DNA of 64,000 nt from Mesorhizobium atlanticum (GTDB lineage: Bacteria; Pseudomonadota; Alphaproteobacteria; Rhizobiales; Rhizobiaceae). Below are positions 48,765 through 61,139 of the stretch, one piece after another. Within the stretch, counting starts at the first letter, position 1. Each line of letters opens with the position of its first letter. A program made the position numbers and the translations under genes. Location: the NCBI RefSeq assembly GCF_003289965.1, contig NZ_QMBQ01000001.1, positions 496,001-560,000 of the forward strand. Direction: 5' to 3'. The notes under the pieces were generated by a model. That model did no database searches. It saw only the letters and a list, made by a program, of their open reading frames with translations, and was not told where the DNA came from.

Positions 48765-50527
48765 TGTCCATCAAGGGGGGATTGATGGCTGCCACGCGGA
48801 GGCTGCTGGCCGACCGTAGCGCGAATTTCGCCGTCATGACGGCGCTGTGCACGCCGGTGGCGCTGGCACTGACCGCCTTCGCGATCGACGAGGGCTCACT
48901 TTACAATGAACGCCGCGCCGCGCAGTCGATCGTCGACCTCGCCGCCATCACCGCGGCCTCGAACATCACCAATGCCCGGCAGGCGGTGCTGACGACCCTC
49001 GCCGACAACGGCATCACCTCGGTCGCGGTGCAGCAACAAGGCGCCAACGTGGCGCCAACCGCCACCAAGGCGGTCGTCCAGATCGTGCCGGGGCGCTACA
49101 CGGGCGTCAGCACCATTGCCACCGGTAGCCGGTTCGAGGCGGGGAAGCTGCCCTACAATGCCGTGCAGGTGTCGCTGAAGAAGCAAGGCACGCTCTATTT
49201 CGCCGGGTCGATCATGGCGCCGCCCACGCTAGGCACGGCGGCAATCGCCAGCGCGCAGCCACAAGCGGCTTTCTCGGTCGGCTCGCGGCTTGCCAGTCTC
49301 AATGGCGGCATTCTCAACGCGCTTCTCGGCGGCCTTCTCGGCGGCAACATCTCGCTCAGCGTGATGGATTACAATTCACTGGTGTCGGCCGATGTCGACG
49401 TTCTTTCGTTCACCGATGCGCTGGCGACGCAATTGCACCTGACCGGCGTGAGCTATTCCGACGTGCTCGCCTCCAAGGCAACGATCGGCCAGATCGCCAC
49501 CGCCATGGCCAACGTGCCCGGGCTCGACCACACGGCCAAGATCGCCCTGCAGACCCTGGCTTCCAGCGCCACCAATAACGTCAAGATTCCGCTCAGCACT
49601 CTCGTCGACCTTGGCTCGGTGGGCAGCCTTGGCCTTGGACAGAAACCCGCCGGGCTGTCTGTCGATGCCAGCGCGCTCAGCATGCTCACCGCGGCGGCCG
49701 CTCTGGCCAACGGCACGAACCAGGTCGCGGTCAATCTTGGCGCCACCATACCGGGGCTGACATCGACGACGCTTTCGATAGCCATCGGCGAGCCGATGCA
49801 GAATTCGGCCTGGCTGGCGGTGGGAGAAGCCGGCACCGTGGTGCGCACGGCGCAGACGCGCATCAAACTCAATGCCAGCGTCACCGTCGGCAATTCCAAT
49901 CTCGGCGGCGGCATCAATCTGCTTGCCGTCAACCTGCCGCTCAATATCGAGGTCGCCTATGCCGAGGCCAAGCTGACCGATATAAACTGCCCAACCGGCC
50001 CCTCCAGCATGAAGGTTTCGATCGCCGCGCAACCGGGAGTCGTCGAGGCTCATCTGGCCGACAGCAGCGCCAGCGGTTTCGCGGACTTCACCAAGCCGCA
50101 ATCCTTCTCCGACGCTGAGATCGCGGATGTCAGCCTCAAGCTGTTGCTGATCAACCTCAACCTGCTGCAGATCAAAGGATCATCGGCCTTTTCGATCACC
50201 AACATGGCGCCGACCAACCTGACCTTCAACGCTACCGACATCGCCAACAAGGCGATCAAGACGGTGTCGACGAAGAACCTGACGCAGTCGCTGACGACAT
50301 CGCTGGTCAACAACCTGTCGCTGTCGGTCAACGCGCTGGGGCTCGGCCTCGACGTGACCGCCCTGCTCGGCGCGGTCAAGCCGGCGGTGACGACGCTGTT
50401 CAACGGCGTGACCGCGCCGGTCGACGACCTGGTCTACAATGTGCTTGGGGCTCTGGGCGTCCATGTCGGCGAGGCCGATGTGCGCGTAACCGGCGCGACA
50501 TGCGGGCGTTCGGTGCTCGTCCAGTAG
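48764..50527 (+). CDS. TadG-like protein with large repetitive periplasmic part
   Basis: A protein of about 587 residues. The N-terminus (RRLLADRSANFAVMTALCTPVALALTAFAIDEGSLYNERRAAQSIVDLAAITAA) is the TadG-like/DUF2134 form that anchors in the membrane and projects outward. The extracytoplasmic part is rich in alanine, leucine, serine, asparagine and glycine, without recognised catalytic motifs. It includes a long glycine/leucine stretch (LNGGILNALLGGLLGGN). GGAGG precedes the ATGs at 48761/48764, the first of which overlaps the tadE stop; a second strong site (AAGGGGGG) precedes an in-frame ATG at 48785. The start is thus one of these; 48764 is taken as best spaced. Two cysteines lie near the C-terminus and in DINCPTG. 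Confidence 0.8.
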   Translation: MSIKGGLMAATRRLLADRSANFAVMTALCTPVALALTAFAIDEGSLYNERRAAQSIVDLAAITAASNITNARQAVLTTLADNGITSVAVQQQGANVAPTATKAVVQIVPGRYTGVSTIATGSRFEAGKLPYNAVQVSLKKQGTLYFAGSIMAPPTLGTAAIASAQPQAAFSVGSRLASLNGGILNALLGGLLGGNISLSVMDYNSLVSADVDVLSFTDALATQLHLTGVSYSDVLASKATIGQIATAMANVPGLDHTAKIALQTLASSATNNVKIPLSTLVDLGSVGSLGLGQKPAGLSVDASALSMLTAAAALANGTNQVAVNLGATIPGLTSTTLSIAIGEPMQNSAWLAVGEAGTVVRTAQTRIKLNASVTVGNSNLGGGINLLAVNLPLNIEVAYAEAKLTDINCPTGPSSMKVSIAAQPGVVEAHLADSSASGFADFTKPQSFSDAEIADVSLKLLLINLNLLQIKGSSAFSITNMAPTNLTFNATDIANKAIKTVSTKNLTQSLTTSLVNNLSLSVNALGLGLDVTALLGAVKPAVTTLFNGVTAPVDDLVYNVLGALGVHVGEADVRVTGATCGRSVLVQ

Positions 50528-50534
50528 GCCGCTA

Positions 50535-52190
50535 TCAGCCAATCCTTGCAACGAAACTGCCCAGGGGCGGCAACGCCAACGCACTCTCCTCGACGACACC
50601 GCCAAGAACGCCGGCGACATCAACGGCAAGAGGCGTTATCTCGACATCCCCGATCTCGGCCGGCAGCGCCCAACTCGCCGGTTCCGCGGCGAAATTGAAG
50701 ACGCACAGCAATCTTTCGTCCTGCTGCTGGCGGATGAAGGCCAGCACATCACCCTCGGCCTCGAGAAAACGGATCGAGCCGTCGATCAGCGCCGGATGAC
50801 GCTTGCGCAAAGCAAGGATCGAACGATAGGCCGCGAGCACGGAGCCGCCCTCGCCATCCTGAATGTCGACCGCGCGGCCGCGATGCGCCAGCGGCACCGG
50901 CAGCCAGGGCCTGGCCGTCGAGAAACCGGCATTTTCCGCCTCTGCCTGCCAGACCATCGGCGTGCGGCAACCGTCCCTGCCCTTCACGCCCGGCCAGAAG
51001 CGGATGCCGACGGGATCACGCAGATCCTCATAGGCGAGTTCGGCTTCCTCCAGCCCCAGTTCCTCGCCCTGGTAGAGGCAGATCGAGCCGCGCAGGCATG
51101 ACAGCAGCGCGATCGAGAATTTGGCCATCGCGTCCGGACTCTCGCCGGGCCGTGTCCAGCGGCTGACGTGGCGCACGACGTCATGGTTGGAGAAGGCCCA
51201 GCAGACCCAGCCGTCCGGTGCGGTCGTCTCGAACGCCTCCACGCAGCCGCGTACATGGGCAGCCGAAAATTGCGGACTGAGCAGGTCGAAAGTGTAGCAC
51301 ATCTGCAATTTGTCGCCGCCGGAGACATAGGCGGCGAGCGTCTGCAGCGAACGCTCCTCGTCACCCACCTCGCCGACCGCGGCGCGGTCCGGATACTCGT
51401 CGAGAAGCGCGCGGAAGCGTTTCAGGAAGTCGAGGTTCTCGGGCCGCGTCTTGTCGAAAAGATGCTCCTGGAACCCGTAAGTGCTGGTCGAGCCGTTGGT
51501 GCCGGCAACACTCGCGGCCAAGGGCGGGTTGTCGCGCAGCCAACGGTCGTGGACATAGTAGTTGACGGTGTCCAGCCGGAAACCGTCGACGCCACGTTCC
51601 AGCCAGAAGCGCACGGTGTCCAAAAGCGCGTCCTGAACATCCGGGTTGTGAAAGTTCAAATCCGGCTGCGCGGCCAGGAAATTGTGCATGTAGTACTGCC
51701 GGCGGGTGGCGTCCCACTCCCAGGCGGGGCCGCCGAACAGCGATTGCCAATTGTTGGGCGCGCTGCCGTCCGGCTTCGCATCGGCCCAGACGTACCAGCC
51801 AGCCTTGGCGTTGTCGCGGCTGGCGCGGCTTTCGGCGAACCATTCGTGCTTGTCGGAAGAATGCGAGATCACCTGGTCGATGATGAGCTTCAGGCCGAGC
51901 CGATGCGCCTCGGCAACCAGCGCGTCGAAATCCTCCAGTGTTCCGAACATCGGATCGACGTCGCGGTAGTCGGACACGTCATAACCCATATCGGCCATAG
52001 GCGACTTGAAGAAGGGCGAGAGCCAGACCGCGTCGACGCCGAGCGACGCGATATGGGCGAGCCGCGCGGTGATGCCCTTGAGGTCGCCACTGCCGTTGCC
52101 GGTCGTGTCCTGGAAGGAGCGCGGATAGACCTGATAGATGACGCAGCCGCGCCACCATTGTGCACCCTGTCCAGCATTGCCATCGGTCAT
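50535..52190 (-). CDS. GH13 alpha-glucosidase / alpha-amylase family enzyme
   Basis: A 551-residue retaining glycosidase of family GH13 (oligo-1,6-glucosidase/alpha-glucosidase group). The catalytic regions are seen: DQVISHSSDKHEWF (region I), GFRLDTVNYYVHD (region II with the nucleophile aspartate), VGEVGDEE (region III with the acid glutamate) and FSNHDVVRH (region IV). The start is WWRGCVIYQVYPRSFQDTTGNGSGDLKG, typical of cytoplasmic alpha-glucosidases. No signal peptide is present. ATG 52190 is preceded by GGAAGGGGCC. It is the last gene of the glycogen-type cluster, 25 bases after glgX, and may act on oligosaccharides released by debranching. Confidence 0.92.
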   Translation of the reverse strand: MTDGNAGQGAQWWRGCVIYQVYPRSFQDTTGNGSGDLKGITARLAHIASLGVDAVWLSPFFKSPMADMGYDVSDYRDVDPMFGTLEDFDALVAEAHRLGLKLIIDQVISHSSDKHEWFAESRASRDNAKAGWYVWADAKPDGSAPNNWQSLFGGPAWEWDATRRQYYMHNFLAAQPDLNFHNPDVQDALLDTVRFWLERGVDGFRLDTVNYYVHDRWLRDNPPLAASVAGTNGSTSTYGFQEHLFDKTRPENLDFLKRFRALLDEYPDRAAVGEVGDEERSLQTLAAYVSGGDKLQMCYTFDLLSPQFSAAHVRGCVEAFETTAPDGWVCWAFSNHDVVRHVSRWTRPGESPDAMAKFSIALLSCLRGSICLYQGEELGLEEAELAYEDLRDPVGIRFWPGVKGRDGCRTPMVWQAEAENAGFSTARPWLPVPLAHRGRAVDIQDGEGGSVLAAYRSILALRKRHPALIDGSIRFLEAEGDVLAFIRQQQDERLLCVFNFAAEPASWALPAEIGDVEITPLAVDVAGVLGGVVEESALALPPLGSFVARIG

Positions 52191-52215
52191 TACGGCCCCT
52201 TCCTGGCGCGGACCT

Positions 52216-54186
52216 TTACCGCCGCCGCTCAATCAAGAAACTCACACAGCGGCCAGGCAGCGGCCTGGCCAGATCGACCGGTTGCGTCTCGATCGCCGGG
52301 CGCCATTCGAATCCATCCCGCGCCGGCAGGGTGAAGACGCATTGACGACGATCGCCGTTTATCATGACCGCCAGGCGCTCGCCCTCGCTATCGCCGAGCA
52401 GCATGACGAGGCGATGTCGGCCGGCATCGTTCCAGTCGGACTCGCCGAGCGGCACGCCGGTCTCGGTCAGCCAGGCCACATCGGGGATTTCCGATCCGTC
52501 GGCCGGCTCGCCGGTGAGAAAGCGTGTATGCGCGAGCGCCGGAAAGGCGCGCCGCAGCGCGGCAAGCGACGATGTGTATTGCTCCAGCGCCTGATCGCGG
52601 CCGGCCCAGTCGAGCCAGGTGATGGCGTTGTCCTGCGCATAGGCGTTGTTGTTGCCTTTCTGCGTGCGGCCGAACTCGTCGCCGGCGGTCAGCATGATGG
52701 TGCCACGCGAGGCGAAAAGCGCGGCGAGCAACGCGCGCTGGTCGCTGGAACGGGCCGTGGCGATCGCCTCGTCGTCCGTTTCGCCCTCGGCGCCGTTGTT
52801 CCAGGACAGATTGTCGTTGTGACCGTCACGGTTCTGCTCGCCATTGGCTTCGTTGTGCTTGCGCTCATAGGCGACGATATCGGCCAGCGTCATGCCGTCA
52901 TGCGCGGCGATGAAGTTGACCGTCCGGCTCGTCGGCCGGCCTTCCTCGCCGAAGACATCGGAAGAGCCGGCAAGCCGTGTCGCCAGCGCGCCGATCGCGC
53001 CGGCGTCGCCGCGCCAGAAGCGCCTGACATCGTCGCGGTAGCGGTCGTTCCATTCCAGGTAGGGCGGGCGGAAATTGCCGAGCCGGTAGCCGTTCGGACC
53101 GATATCCCATGGCTCGGCGATCAGCACGCGGTCGGCGAGCACGGGATCGCCGGCGATGTCCCCGAGCAGCGGCGCGTCCGGATCGAAGGCGCCGTCGACA
53201 CGCCCGAGCACCGGCGCCAGATCGAAACGGAAGCCGTCGACGCCGGCATGGCGGACAAAATGACGGAGCGTGTCGAGCACCATCTCGCGCGCCACCGGAT
53301 GATCGCAGGCGACGGTGTTGCCGGTGCCGGTGTCGTTGACCAACCTGCCGTCCGGCTGATGCCGGTAATAGGCCAGCGCATCGAGCCCGCGCAGGGACAG
53401 CGTCGGCCCGAGCCGGTCGCTCTCGCCGGTGTGGTTGAAGACGAGGTCGAGGATGGTGCCGATGCCGGCCTTGCGGAGCTCGGCGACGGTGTCGCGCAAT
53501 TCCTTGAGACCGCCGGGCGCAAGGTGCGGATCGAGCGCCATGAAGGTAACAGGGTTGTAGCCCCAGGCGTTGCTGAGGCCCAGCGGCGGCAGATGCCGCT
53601 CGTCAATCGAGGCGGTGACCGGCATCAGTTCGACGGCCGAGACGCCGAGACGCTTCAGGTGCTCGATGATGGCGGGATGGGCGAGCGCCGCGATGGTGCC
53701 GCGCTGCGCTTCCGGCACGTCCGGATGGAGTTTTGTGAAGGAACGGACATTGAGCTCGTAGATCAGGCCGCCGGGTTGGAAGAGCGGCGGCTTGGCCGGC
53801 ACTGGCTCGGGCAGGGAACGCGCAACCGCCTTCGGCATCAGCGAAGCGGTGTCGGCGCCTTCGTTGCGCTTGGCGGCAAGCCGCCAATGATATTGGTATC
53901 GGCGGTCGACCTCGACGGCATAGGGGTCGGTGAGCAGCTTGTCCGGGTCGAACCACAGACCACGCTCCGGCGCATAGTCGCCGTCGGCGCGAAAGCCGTA
54001 ACGCGTCCCGTCGCCATGGCCGGGGACAAGGAGCGCATGCACGCCCTCGCCTTCCGGCTTCAGCTCCAGCCGGTCGATCTCGCGCGCACCGCTGTCGTCG
54101 AAAAGCGAGACCCACAGGCGCCGCGCCGATGAGGACCAGACGGCGAAGCGGATGCCTTCGGGGGTGATGGTGGCGCCGAGGGTCAT
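52216..54186 (-). CDS. glgX: Glycogen debranching enzyme GlgX
   Basis: A 656-residue GH13 isoamylase-type enzyme that hydrolyses alpha-1,6 branch points left by phosphorylase. It has an N-terminal carbohydrate-binding module (about residues 1-95), then the catalytic barrel with DLVFNHTGESD, GFRFDLAPVLGR, LIAEPWDIGPNGYRLG and FIAAHDGMTLAD. GTRYGFRADGDYAPERGLWFDPDKLLTDPYA is the usual GlgX link. The ATG at 54186 is the family start; the upstream frame to 54351 runs across a palindromic repeat and is not coding. It follows pgm, with the repeat in between. Confidence 0.95.
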   Translation of the reverse strand: MTLGATITPEGIRFAVWSSSARRLWVSLFDDSGAREIDRLELKPEGEGVHALLVPGHGDGTRYGFRADGDYAPERGLWFDPDKLLTDPYAVEVDRRYQYHWRLAAKRNEGADTASLMPKAVARSLPEPVPAKPPLFQPGGLIYELNVRSFTKLHPDVPEAQRGTIAALAHPAIIEHLKRLGVSAVELMPVTASIDERHLPPLGLSNAWGYNPVTFMALDPHLAPGGLKELRDTVAELRKAGIGTILDLVFNHTGESDRLGPTLSLRGLDALAYYRHQPDGRLVNDTGTGNTVACDHPVAREMVLDTLRHFVRHAGVDGFRFDLAPVLGRVDGAFDPDAPLLGDIAGDPVLADRVLIAEPWDIGPNGYRLGNFRPPYLEWNDRYRDDVRRFWRGDAGAIGALATRLAGSSDVFGEEGRPTSRTVNFIAAHDGMTLADIVAYERKHNEANGEQNRDGHNDNLSWNNGAEGETDDEAIATARSSDQRALLAALFASRGTIMLTAGDEFGRTQKGNNNAYAQDNAITWLDWAGRDQALEQYTSSLAALRRAFPALAHTRFLTGEPADGSEIPDVAWLTETGVPLGESDWNDAGRHRLVMLLGDSEGERLAVMINGDRRQCVFTLPARDGFEWRPAIETQPVDLARPLPGRCVSFLIERRR

Positions 54187-54194
54187 CCGCGCGC

Positions 54195-54372
54195 CTCCCC
54201 TTCTCCCCTTGTGGGAGAAGGTCGATCGGCGCGCAGCGCCGAGACGGATGAGGGGTGCTGGAAGGAATGGGACGCCGGTGTTCCCGGCGCCGGTTTGCGC
54301 CCAGCTGGAGCACACCTCATCCGTCGCCTTCGGCGACACCTTCTCCCACAAGGGGAGAAGGGGGAGCCGCGC
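54195..54372. repeat. Large palindromic repeat between pgm and glgX
   Basis: Two copies of a roughly 60-base element face each other, at about 54199-54259 and 54305-54362. Each contains its own small palindrome CTTCTCCCCTTGTGGGAGAAGG, followed by a variable part and GACGGATGAGGTGTGC-like bases. The spacer (54260-54304) is GC-rich. Such paired elements are familiar as repeated intergenic elements of rhizobia and may be mobile remnants or mRNA hairpins. Confidence 0.85.
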
Positions 54373-54382
54373 CCCGCCACCC

Positions 54383-56014
<1,632 letters not shown>

Positions 56015-57460
56015 TCAGGCAGCCCTTTTCGAAAGCAGCAAGCGATAGAGTTCGACGTATTTTTCGGCGCTCTTGTCCCAGGAGACATCGGCCTTCATGC
56101 CCTGGCGCTGGATCGAGGCCCAGGTGGCCGGCCGCGCATGCTGCTCGACCAGCCGCTGGATGGCATGAAGCATGGCGCCGCCATTGTTGGGGGCGAACTG
56201 GAAGCCGGTGGCGACGCCTGCCGACAACGCCGCCTCGTTGGCGTCGATGATGGTGTCGGCCAAACCGCCGGTGCGGGCGACGACCGGCACGCAGCCATAG
56301 CGCAGGCCGTAGAGCTGGGTCAGCCCGCAAGGCTCGAAGCGCGACGGGATGATGATGGCGTCGCAGCCGCCCTGCATGACATGCGAAAGGCCCTCGTCGT
56401 AGCCGACGACGACGCCGACGCGGCCGCGATGGCGCGCGGCGGCGGCAAGCAGCGTGCCTTCAAGGCCGGCGTCGCCCGAGCCGAGGATGGCGAGGCGCGC
56501 GCCGGCGGCGACGATGCCGTCGACGACGGCGGCCAGGATGTCCATGCCCTTCTGCCAGGTCAGCCGGCTGACGACGCAGACGATCGGGCTGCCGTCCGCC
56601 TCCAGGCCGAAGCGCTCTTCGACCGCCTTGCGGTTCTTGGCCCTCGCGGCAAGCGTTTCGGCCGAATAGTTGGCGACCAGATGCTTGTCCGTCTCGGGAT
56701 TCCAGATGTCGACATCGATGCCATTGACGATGCCATAGAGGTCGGTGGCGCGCATGTTGATCAGGCCGTCGAGGCCCATGCCGAATTCCGGCGAGCGGAT
56801 TTCCTGCGCATAGGTCGGGCTCACCGTGGTGATCGCCCAGGCGGCCTGGAGACCGGCCTTCAGATAGCCGACGCCGCCGTAATATTCGACGCCGTCGAGC
56901 TGCATGGCCACGGCCGGCAGGCCGAGTTCGCCGAAGATGCCGGCGCCGAATTGACCCTGGAAGGCAAGGTTGTGCACGGTGATCAGCGACGGCACGCCGA
57001 TCGCCTTGCCGTAGCGCATATAGGCAAGCGTCATCGCCGACTGCCAGTCATGGGCGTGCACGATGTCGGGCTGGTAGCCGGAGATGACGCCGCCGGCAAT
57101 GTCGCCGCCGACCTGGCTCAGCGCCGCGAAGCGCCGCCAATTGTCCGGCCAGTCGGCGCCGGATGCCGTGCCGTAGGGGCCGCCCTGACGATCGAAGAGA
57201 TGCGGCGCGTCCAACACGAAGAGGTCGAGATCGCCGACCTTGACGGCATGGACCGAGGCCTTGCCACCCTGCAGCAGCGGGTACTGGTAGACGGGTTTCT
57301 TCTTGGCGAAGGCCGCCATCACCACGGGATAGCCGGGGACCAGCGTGCGCATCGCCACGCCCTTGCCGGCCAGCGCGATCGGCAAGGCGCCGGTCACGTC
57401 GGCGAGACCTCCGGTCTTGATCAGCGGGAAGATTTCGGGCGTGACCGACAGAACCTGCAT
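56015..57460 (-). CDS. glgA: Glycogen synthase (ADP-glucose) GlgA
   Basis: A 481-residue GT5 starch/glycogen synthase that adds glucose from ADP-glucose to the growing alpha-1,4 chain. Landmarks are the N-terminal [22 protein letters not shown] with K-x-[29 protein letters not shown] and the C-terminal [23 protein letters not shown] 57460 is used because GGAG precedes it; a GTG three codons upstream is also in frame. It lies downstream of the tandem-repeat gap and three bases before pgm. Confidence 0.96.
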   Translation of the reverse strand: MQVLSVTPEIFPLIKTGGLADVTGALPIALAGKGVAMRTLVPGYPVVMAAFAKKKPVYQYPLLQGGKASVHAVKVGDLDLFVLDAPHLFDRQGGPYGTASGADWPDNWRRFAALSQVGGDIAGGVISGYQPDIVHAHDWQSAMTLAYMRYGKAIGVPSLITVHNLAFQGQFGAGIFGELGLPAVAMQLDGVEYYGGVGYLKAGLQAAWAITTVSPTYAQEIRSPEFGMGLDGLINMRATDLYGIVNGIDVDIWNPETDKHLVANYSAETLAARAKNRKAVEERFGLEADGSPIVCVVSRLTWQKGMDILAAVVDGIVAAGARLAILGSGDAGLEGTLLAAAARHRGRVGVVVGYDEGLSHVMQGGCDAIIIPSRFEPCGLTQLYGLRYGCVPVVARTGGLADTIIDANEAALSAGVATGFQFAPNNGGAMLHAIQRLVEQHARPATWASIQRQGMKADVSWDKSAEKYVELYRLLLSKRAA

Positions 57461-57488
57461 GCGCTCCACATTCCGATCTCAACGTGAC

Positions 57489-57619
57489 AGGTCAAAGTGA
57501 CAATCTGTTGATCAAGTCGTCAGCTTGCCGATCGACCCGATCAGGTCGACAGCTTTGCCGATCAACCCTAGCGGGTTGACGGCTTGATCAACCCTATCAG
57601 GTCGACAACTTGTTGATCA
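57489..57619 (-). repeat. Degenerate tandem repeat of the glgC 3' end
   Basis: Imperfect units of 24-30 bases lie at 57591-57619, 57565-57590, 57535-57564, about 57511-57534 and, most worn, about 57491-57514. On the minus strand the first unit reads TGATCAACAAGTTGTCGACC followed by TGATAGGGT. It codes the last residues of glgC (INKLST-stop); the next units copy it with drift (GGTTGATCAAGCCGTCAACC and so on). The array fills the glgC-glgA gap. Confidence 0.8.
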
Positions 57620-58862
57620 TGTCCTGAGTGATCAGGCAGATGCCCTTTTCCGATACGCGAAAACGCTTGGCGTCAAGCGCCGGATCCTCGCCGACGACCA
57701 GTCCTTCGGGGATCTGCACGCCATGGTCGATGACGACGCGCTTGAGGCGCGCGTTGCGGCCGACAGTCACGTCGGGCAGCATCACCACCTCCTCGAGCTT
57801 GGAGTAGGAATTGATGCGCGCGCCGGTGAAGATCAGGCTGCGGCGCAGCGAGGCGCCGGAGACGATGCAGTCGCCGGAGACCAGCGAGGAGATCGCCTCG
57901 CCGCGGCGGCCATCCTCGTCATGCACGAATTTTGCCGGCGGCTTCAATTCCGCATAGGTCCAGATCGGCCAGTCGCGGTCGTAGAGATCGAGTTCCGGCG
58001 TGACGTCGGTGAGGTCGATATTGGCTTCCCAATAGGCGTCCACGGTTCCGACGTCGCGCCAGTAGGGCTCGGACTCATGCGAGGAGCGGACGCAGGACTT
58101 TGCGAAGCGATGCGCGATCGCCTTACCGTGCTGCACGATATAGGGGATGATGTCCTTGCCGAAGTCGCGGCTGGAGCCGGGTTCGGCGGCGTCGCGGCGC
58201 AGTTGCTCCATCAGGAACTTGGTCTTGAAGACATAAATTCCCATCGAGGCGAGGGCGAATTCCGGCTTGTCGGGGATGCCGGGCGGATCGGCCGGCTTTT
58301 CGACAAAGGCAATGATGTTGTCCTTGGCATCGACATGCATGACGCCGAAGCCGGTCGCCTCCATGCGCGGCACTTCCAGGCAGCCGACGGTGACGTCGGC
58401 GCCGGCGTCGACATGCTGGCGCAGCATCAACTCGTAGTCCATCTTGTAGATGTGGTCGCCGGCGAGGATGACCATGTATTCGGGACCGTAGGCCTCGATG
58501 ATGTCGATGTTCTGGTAGACGGCGTCGGCCGTGCCTTCATACCATTGCGTTTCCGAAACGCGCTGCGAAGCGGGCAGGATGTCGAAGCTTTCGTTTCGCT
58601 CGGGCCGCAGGAAGTTCCAGCCGCGCTGCAGGTGGCGGATCAGCGAATGCGCCTTGTACTGGGTGGCGACGCCGAGGCGGCGGATGCCAGAATTCAGCGC
58701 GTTGGAGAGCGCGAAATCGATGATGCGCGTCTTGCCGCCGAAATAGACGGCGGGTTTGGCGCGCCGGTCGGTCAGCTCCTTGAGGCGGCTGCCGCGGCCG
58801 CCGGCCAGCACATAGGCCATGGCGTCGCGCGCCAGCGGCTGGGTTCTTTTGAGTTCTGCCAT
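57597..58862 (-). CDS. glgC: Glucose-1-phosphate adenylyltransferase GlgC
   Basis: A 421-residue ADP-glucose pyrophosphorylase that makes ADP-glucose from glucose-1-phosphate and ATP, the committed, allosterically regulated step. Landmarks are [52 protein letters not shown] and [15 protein letters not shown], with a C-terminal left-handed beta-helix ([48 protein letters not shown]). The last codons (INKLST) are also the first unit of a tandem repeat. It lies between glgB and glgA in the order glgP-glgB-glgC-glgA-pgm. Confidence 0.97.
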   Translation of the reverse strand: MAELKRTQPLARDAMAYVLAGGRGSRLKELTDRRAKPAVYFGGKTRIIDFALSNALNSGIRRLGVATQYKAHSLIRHLQRGWNFLRPERNESFDILPASQRVSETQWYEGTADAVYQNIDIIEAYGPEYMVILAGDHIYKMDYELMLRQHVDAGADVTVGCLEVPRMEATGFGVMHVDAKDNIIAFVEKPADPPGIPDKPEFALASMGIYVFKTKFLMEQLRRDAAEPGSSRDFGKDIIPYIVQHGKAIAHRFAKSCVRSSHESEPYWRDVGTVDAYWEANIDLTDVTPELDLYDRDWPIWTYAELKPPAKFVHDEDGRRGEAISSLVSGDCIVSGASLRRSLIFTGARINSYSKLEEVVMLPDVTVGRNARLKRVVIDHGVQIPEGLVVGEDPALDAKRFRVSEKGICLITQDMINKLST

Positions 58863-58925
58863 TTTGTTACCCTCCCAAATAAGCTGCCCGGACCGAAACC
58901 TCAGCAGGCTGAGATATCATCTGCT

Positions 58926-61139
58926 TCAGTCCGGGACGAATTCCAGCATGATCGTCGACAGCGGCGGCAGAAGCATCGTCGCCGATACGCTGCCCCCTTC
59001 CCCGCTCGCCTTGACCGCGCCGCCATTGCCCATGCCGGAGCCGCCATAGTCGGCGGCATCCGTATTGATGATTTCGCGCCACTTTCCCGCCCTCGGCAGC
59101 GGCACGCGATAGTTTTCGCGCGGCACCGGCGTGAAATTGGAGATGACGGCGATCGGGTTGCCGTCCGGGGCGCTGCGCAACCATGCGAAGACCGAATTGT
59201 CGCGATCGTCGACGATCAGCCAGGAAAAGCCTTCCGGCTCGCAGTCGCGCGCGTGCAGCGCCGGGCGCGAACGATAGAGATAGTTCAGGTCGCGCACCGT
59301 CTGCCAGACGCCGCGATGCGGCGCGAATTCGAGCAGGTCCCAGTCGAGCGCGCGTTCCTCGCTCCATTCGCGGCGCTGGGCGAATTCCTGGCCCATGAAC
59401 AGGAGCTTCTTGCCGGGATAGCCCCACATGAAGGCGTAATAGGCACGCAGCGTGGCGAACTTCTGCCAGTCGTCGCCGGCCATCTTGTGGAGCAGCGTGC
59501 CTTTGCCGTGCACGACCTCGTCATGCGACAGCGGCAGCACGAAGTTTTCGGAAAAAGCGTAGACCAGGCCGAAGGTGATGTCGTTGTGGTGGTGCTTGCG
59601 GAAGATCGGCTCCTTGGAAAGGTACTCCAGCGTGTCATGCATGAAGCCCATGTTCCACTTGAAGCCGAAGCCGAGCCCGCCCTCATGCACGGGACGCGAC
59701 ACTTTCGGCCATGAGGTCGATTCCTCGGCGATCGTCATCACGCCGGGGTGGTGGCCGTAGAGCTCCTTGTTCATCTTCTGCAGGAAGCTGACGGCCTGCA
59801 GGTTCTCGCGCCCGCCCTTCTCGTTCGGAATCCACTCGCCCGCCTTGCGCGAATAATCGAGGTAGAGCATCGAGGCGACGGCGTCGACGCGCAATCCGTC
59901 GACATGGTATTTCTCTGCCCAGAACAGCGCGTTGTTGACGAGGAAAGATACCACCTCGCGGCGGCCGAAATTGTAGATCGCGGTGTTCCAGTCGGGATGG
60001 AAACCCTGGCGCGGATCGGCATGCTCGTAAAGCGCGGTGCCGTCGAACTTCACCAGCCCGTGCTCGTCGACCGGGAAATGCGCCGGCACCCAGTCGAGGA
60101 TGACGCCGATGCCGGCGCGGTGCGCGCCGTCGACGAAACGGGCGAAGCCGTCGGGGTCGCCGAAACGGGCGGTCGGCGCATAAAGGCCGGTGGTCTGGTA
60201 GCCCCAGGACGGGTCGTAAGGATGCTCCGAGATCGGCAGGAACTCGATATGGGTGAAGCCGGTTTCGACCACGTAAGGGATCAGCCGCGCGGCGAGCTCG
60301 TCCCAGGAGAGGAACGTGCCGTCGTCGCGGCGCTGCCAGGAGCCGGCATGGACCTCGTAGATCGAGATCGCCTCGCGCCGGGGATCGGCCTTGCGCCAGT
60401 AGCCGCGATGCGCCTCGTCGCCCCATTGATGCGCTATCGGCGGCGCCGTCACCGAGGCGGTCGCCGGGCGCAGTTCCGATTCGAAGGCGAACGGGTCGGC
60501 CTTGAGCGGCAGGCGCACGCCGTCGGGCGCGATGATCTCGAACTTGTAGGGCTGACCCGCGCCGATATCGGGAATGAACAGCTCCCAGATGCCGGTATCC
60601 TTGCGGTCGCGCATGGTGTGGCGGCGGCCATCCCAGTCGTTGAAGGCGCCGACCACGGAGACCCGCCGGGCGTTGGGCGCCCAGACCGCGAAATGCACGC
60701 CGGTGGCGCCCTCATGGTTGATGATGTGGGCGCCGAGCTTGTCGAATAGCCGTAAGTGCGAGCCCTCGGCCATGTAATAGTCGTCCATCGGTCCCAGCAC
60801 CGGGCCGAAGGAATAGGGATCGGTCAGCCACCAGTCGCCGCCGGCATTCCTGGCATGATAGCGCAGCGGCTGGCGCTTGCGGATCGAGACCTTGCCCTCG
60901 AAGAAGCCGGCATCGTCGCGGCGCGACAGCTCGCCGGCCTCCTTGCCGGTCAGCGTATAGGCGGTGACGAATTCGGCGTTGGGCACGAAGCAGCGGGCCA
61001 AGAAGCCCTTGCCGGCCTCGTGCACGCCCAGAACCGCGAAAGGATCGCCATGCGTTCCGGCGACAATCGCCGCGACATCACCGGCTGGCGCCAGTTCGTC
61101 CGGCCCGCTTGTCGCAGCGGTCGCGCGCGGCTTCCTCAT
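58926..61139 (-). CDS. glgB: 1,4-alpha-glucan branching enzyme GlgB
   Basis: A 737-residue GH13 transglycosylase that forms the alpha-1,6 branches of glycogen. It has two N-terminal CBM48-like modules ([42 protein letters not shown]), then the barrel with region [15 protein letters not shown], region [21 protein letters not shown], region [13 protein letters not shown] and region [15 protein letters not shown], with [12 protein letters not shown] as usual. The ATG at 61139 ([12 protein letters not shown]) is chosen because a GGGGAGGG site lies upstream and it gives a length typical for GlgB; an ATG at 61193 would add 18 residues. Confidence 0.96.
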   Translation of the reverse strand: MRKPRATAATSGPDELAPAGDVAAIVAGTHGDPFAVLGVHEAGKGFLARCFVPNAEFVTAYTLTGKEAGELSRRDDAGFFEGKVSIRKRQPLRYHARNAGGDWWLTDPYSFGPVLGPMDDYYMAEGSHLRLFDKLGAHIINHEGATGVHFAVWAPNARRVSVVGAFNDWDGRRHTMRDRKDTGIWELFIPDIGAGQPYKFEIIAPDGVRLPLKADPFAFESELRPATASVTAPPIAHQWGDEAHRGYWRKADPRREAISIYEVHAGSWQRRDDGTFLSWDELAARLIPYVVETGFTHIEFLPISEHPYDPSWGYQTTGLYAPTARFGDPDGFARFVDGAHRAGIGVILDWVPAHFPVDEHGLVKFDGTALYEHADPRQGFHPDWNTAIYNFGRREVVSFLVNNALFWAEKYHVDGLRVDAVASMLYLDYSRKAGEWIPNEKGGRENLQAVSFLQKMNKELYGHHPGVMTIAEESTSWPKVSRPVHEGGLGFGFKWNMGFMHDTLEYLSKEPIFRKHHHNDITFGLVYAFSENFVLPLSHDEVVHGKGTLLHKMAGDDWQKFATLRAYYAFMWGYPGKKLLFMGQEFAQRREWSEERALDWDLLEFAPHRGVWQTVRDLNYLYRSRPALHARDCEPEGFSWLIVDDRDNSVFAWLRSAPDGNPIAVISNFTPVPRENYRVPLPRAGKWREIINTDAADYGGSGMGNGGAVKASGEGGSVSATMLLPPLSTIMLEFVPD

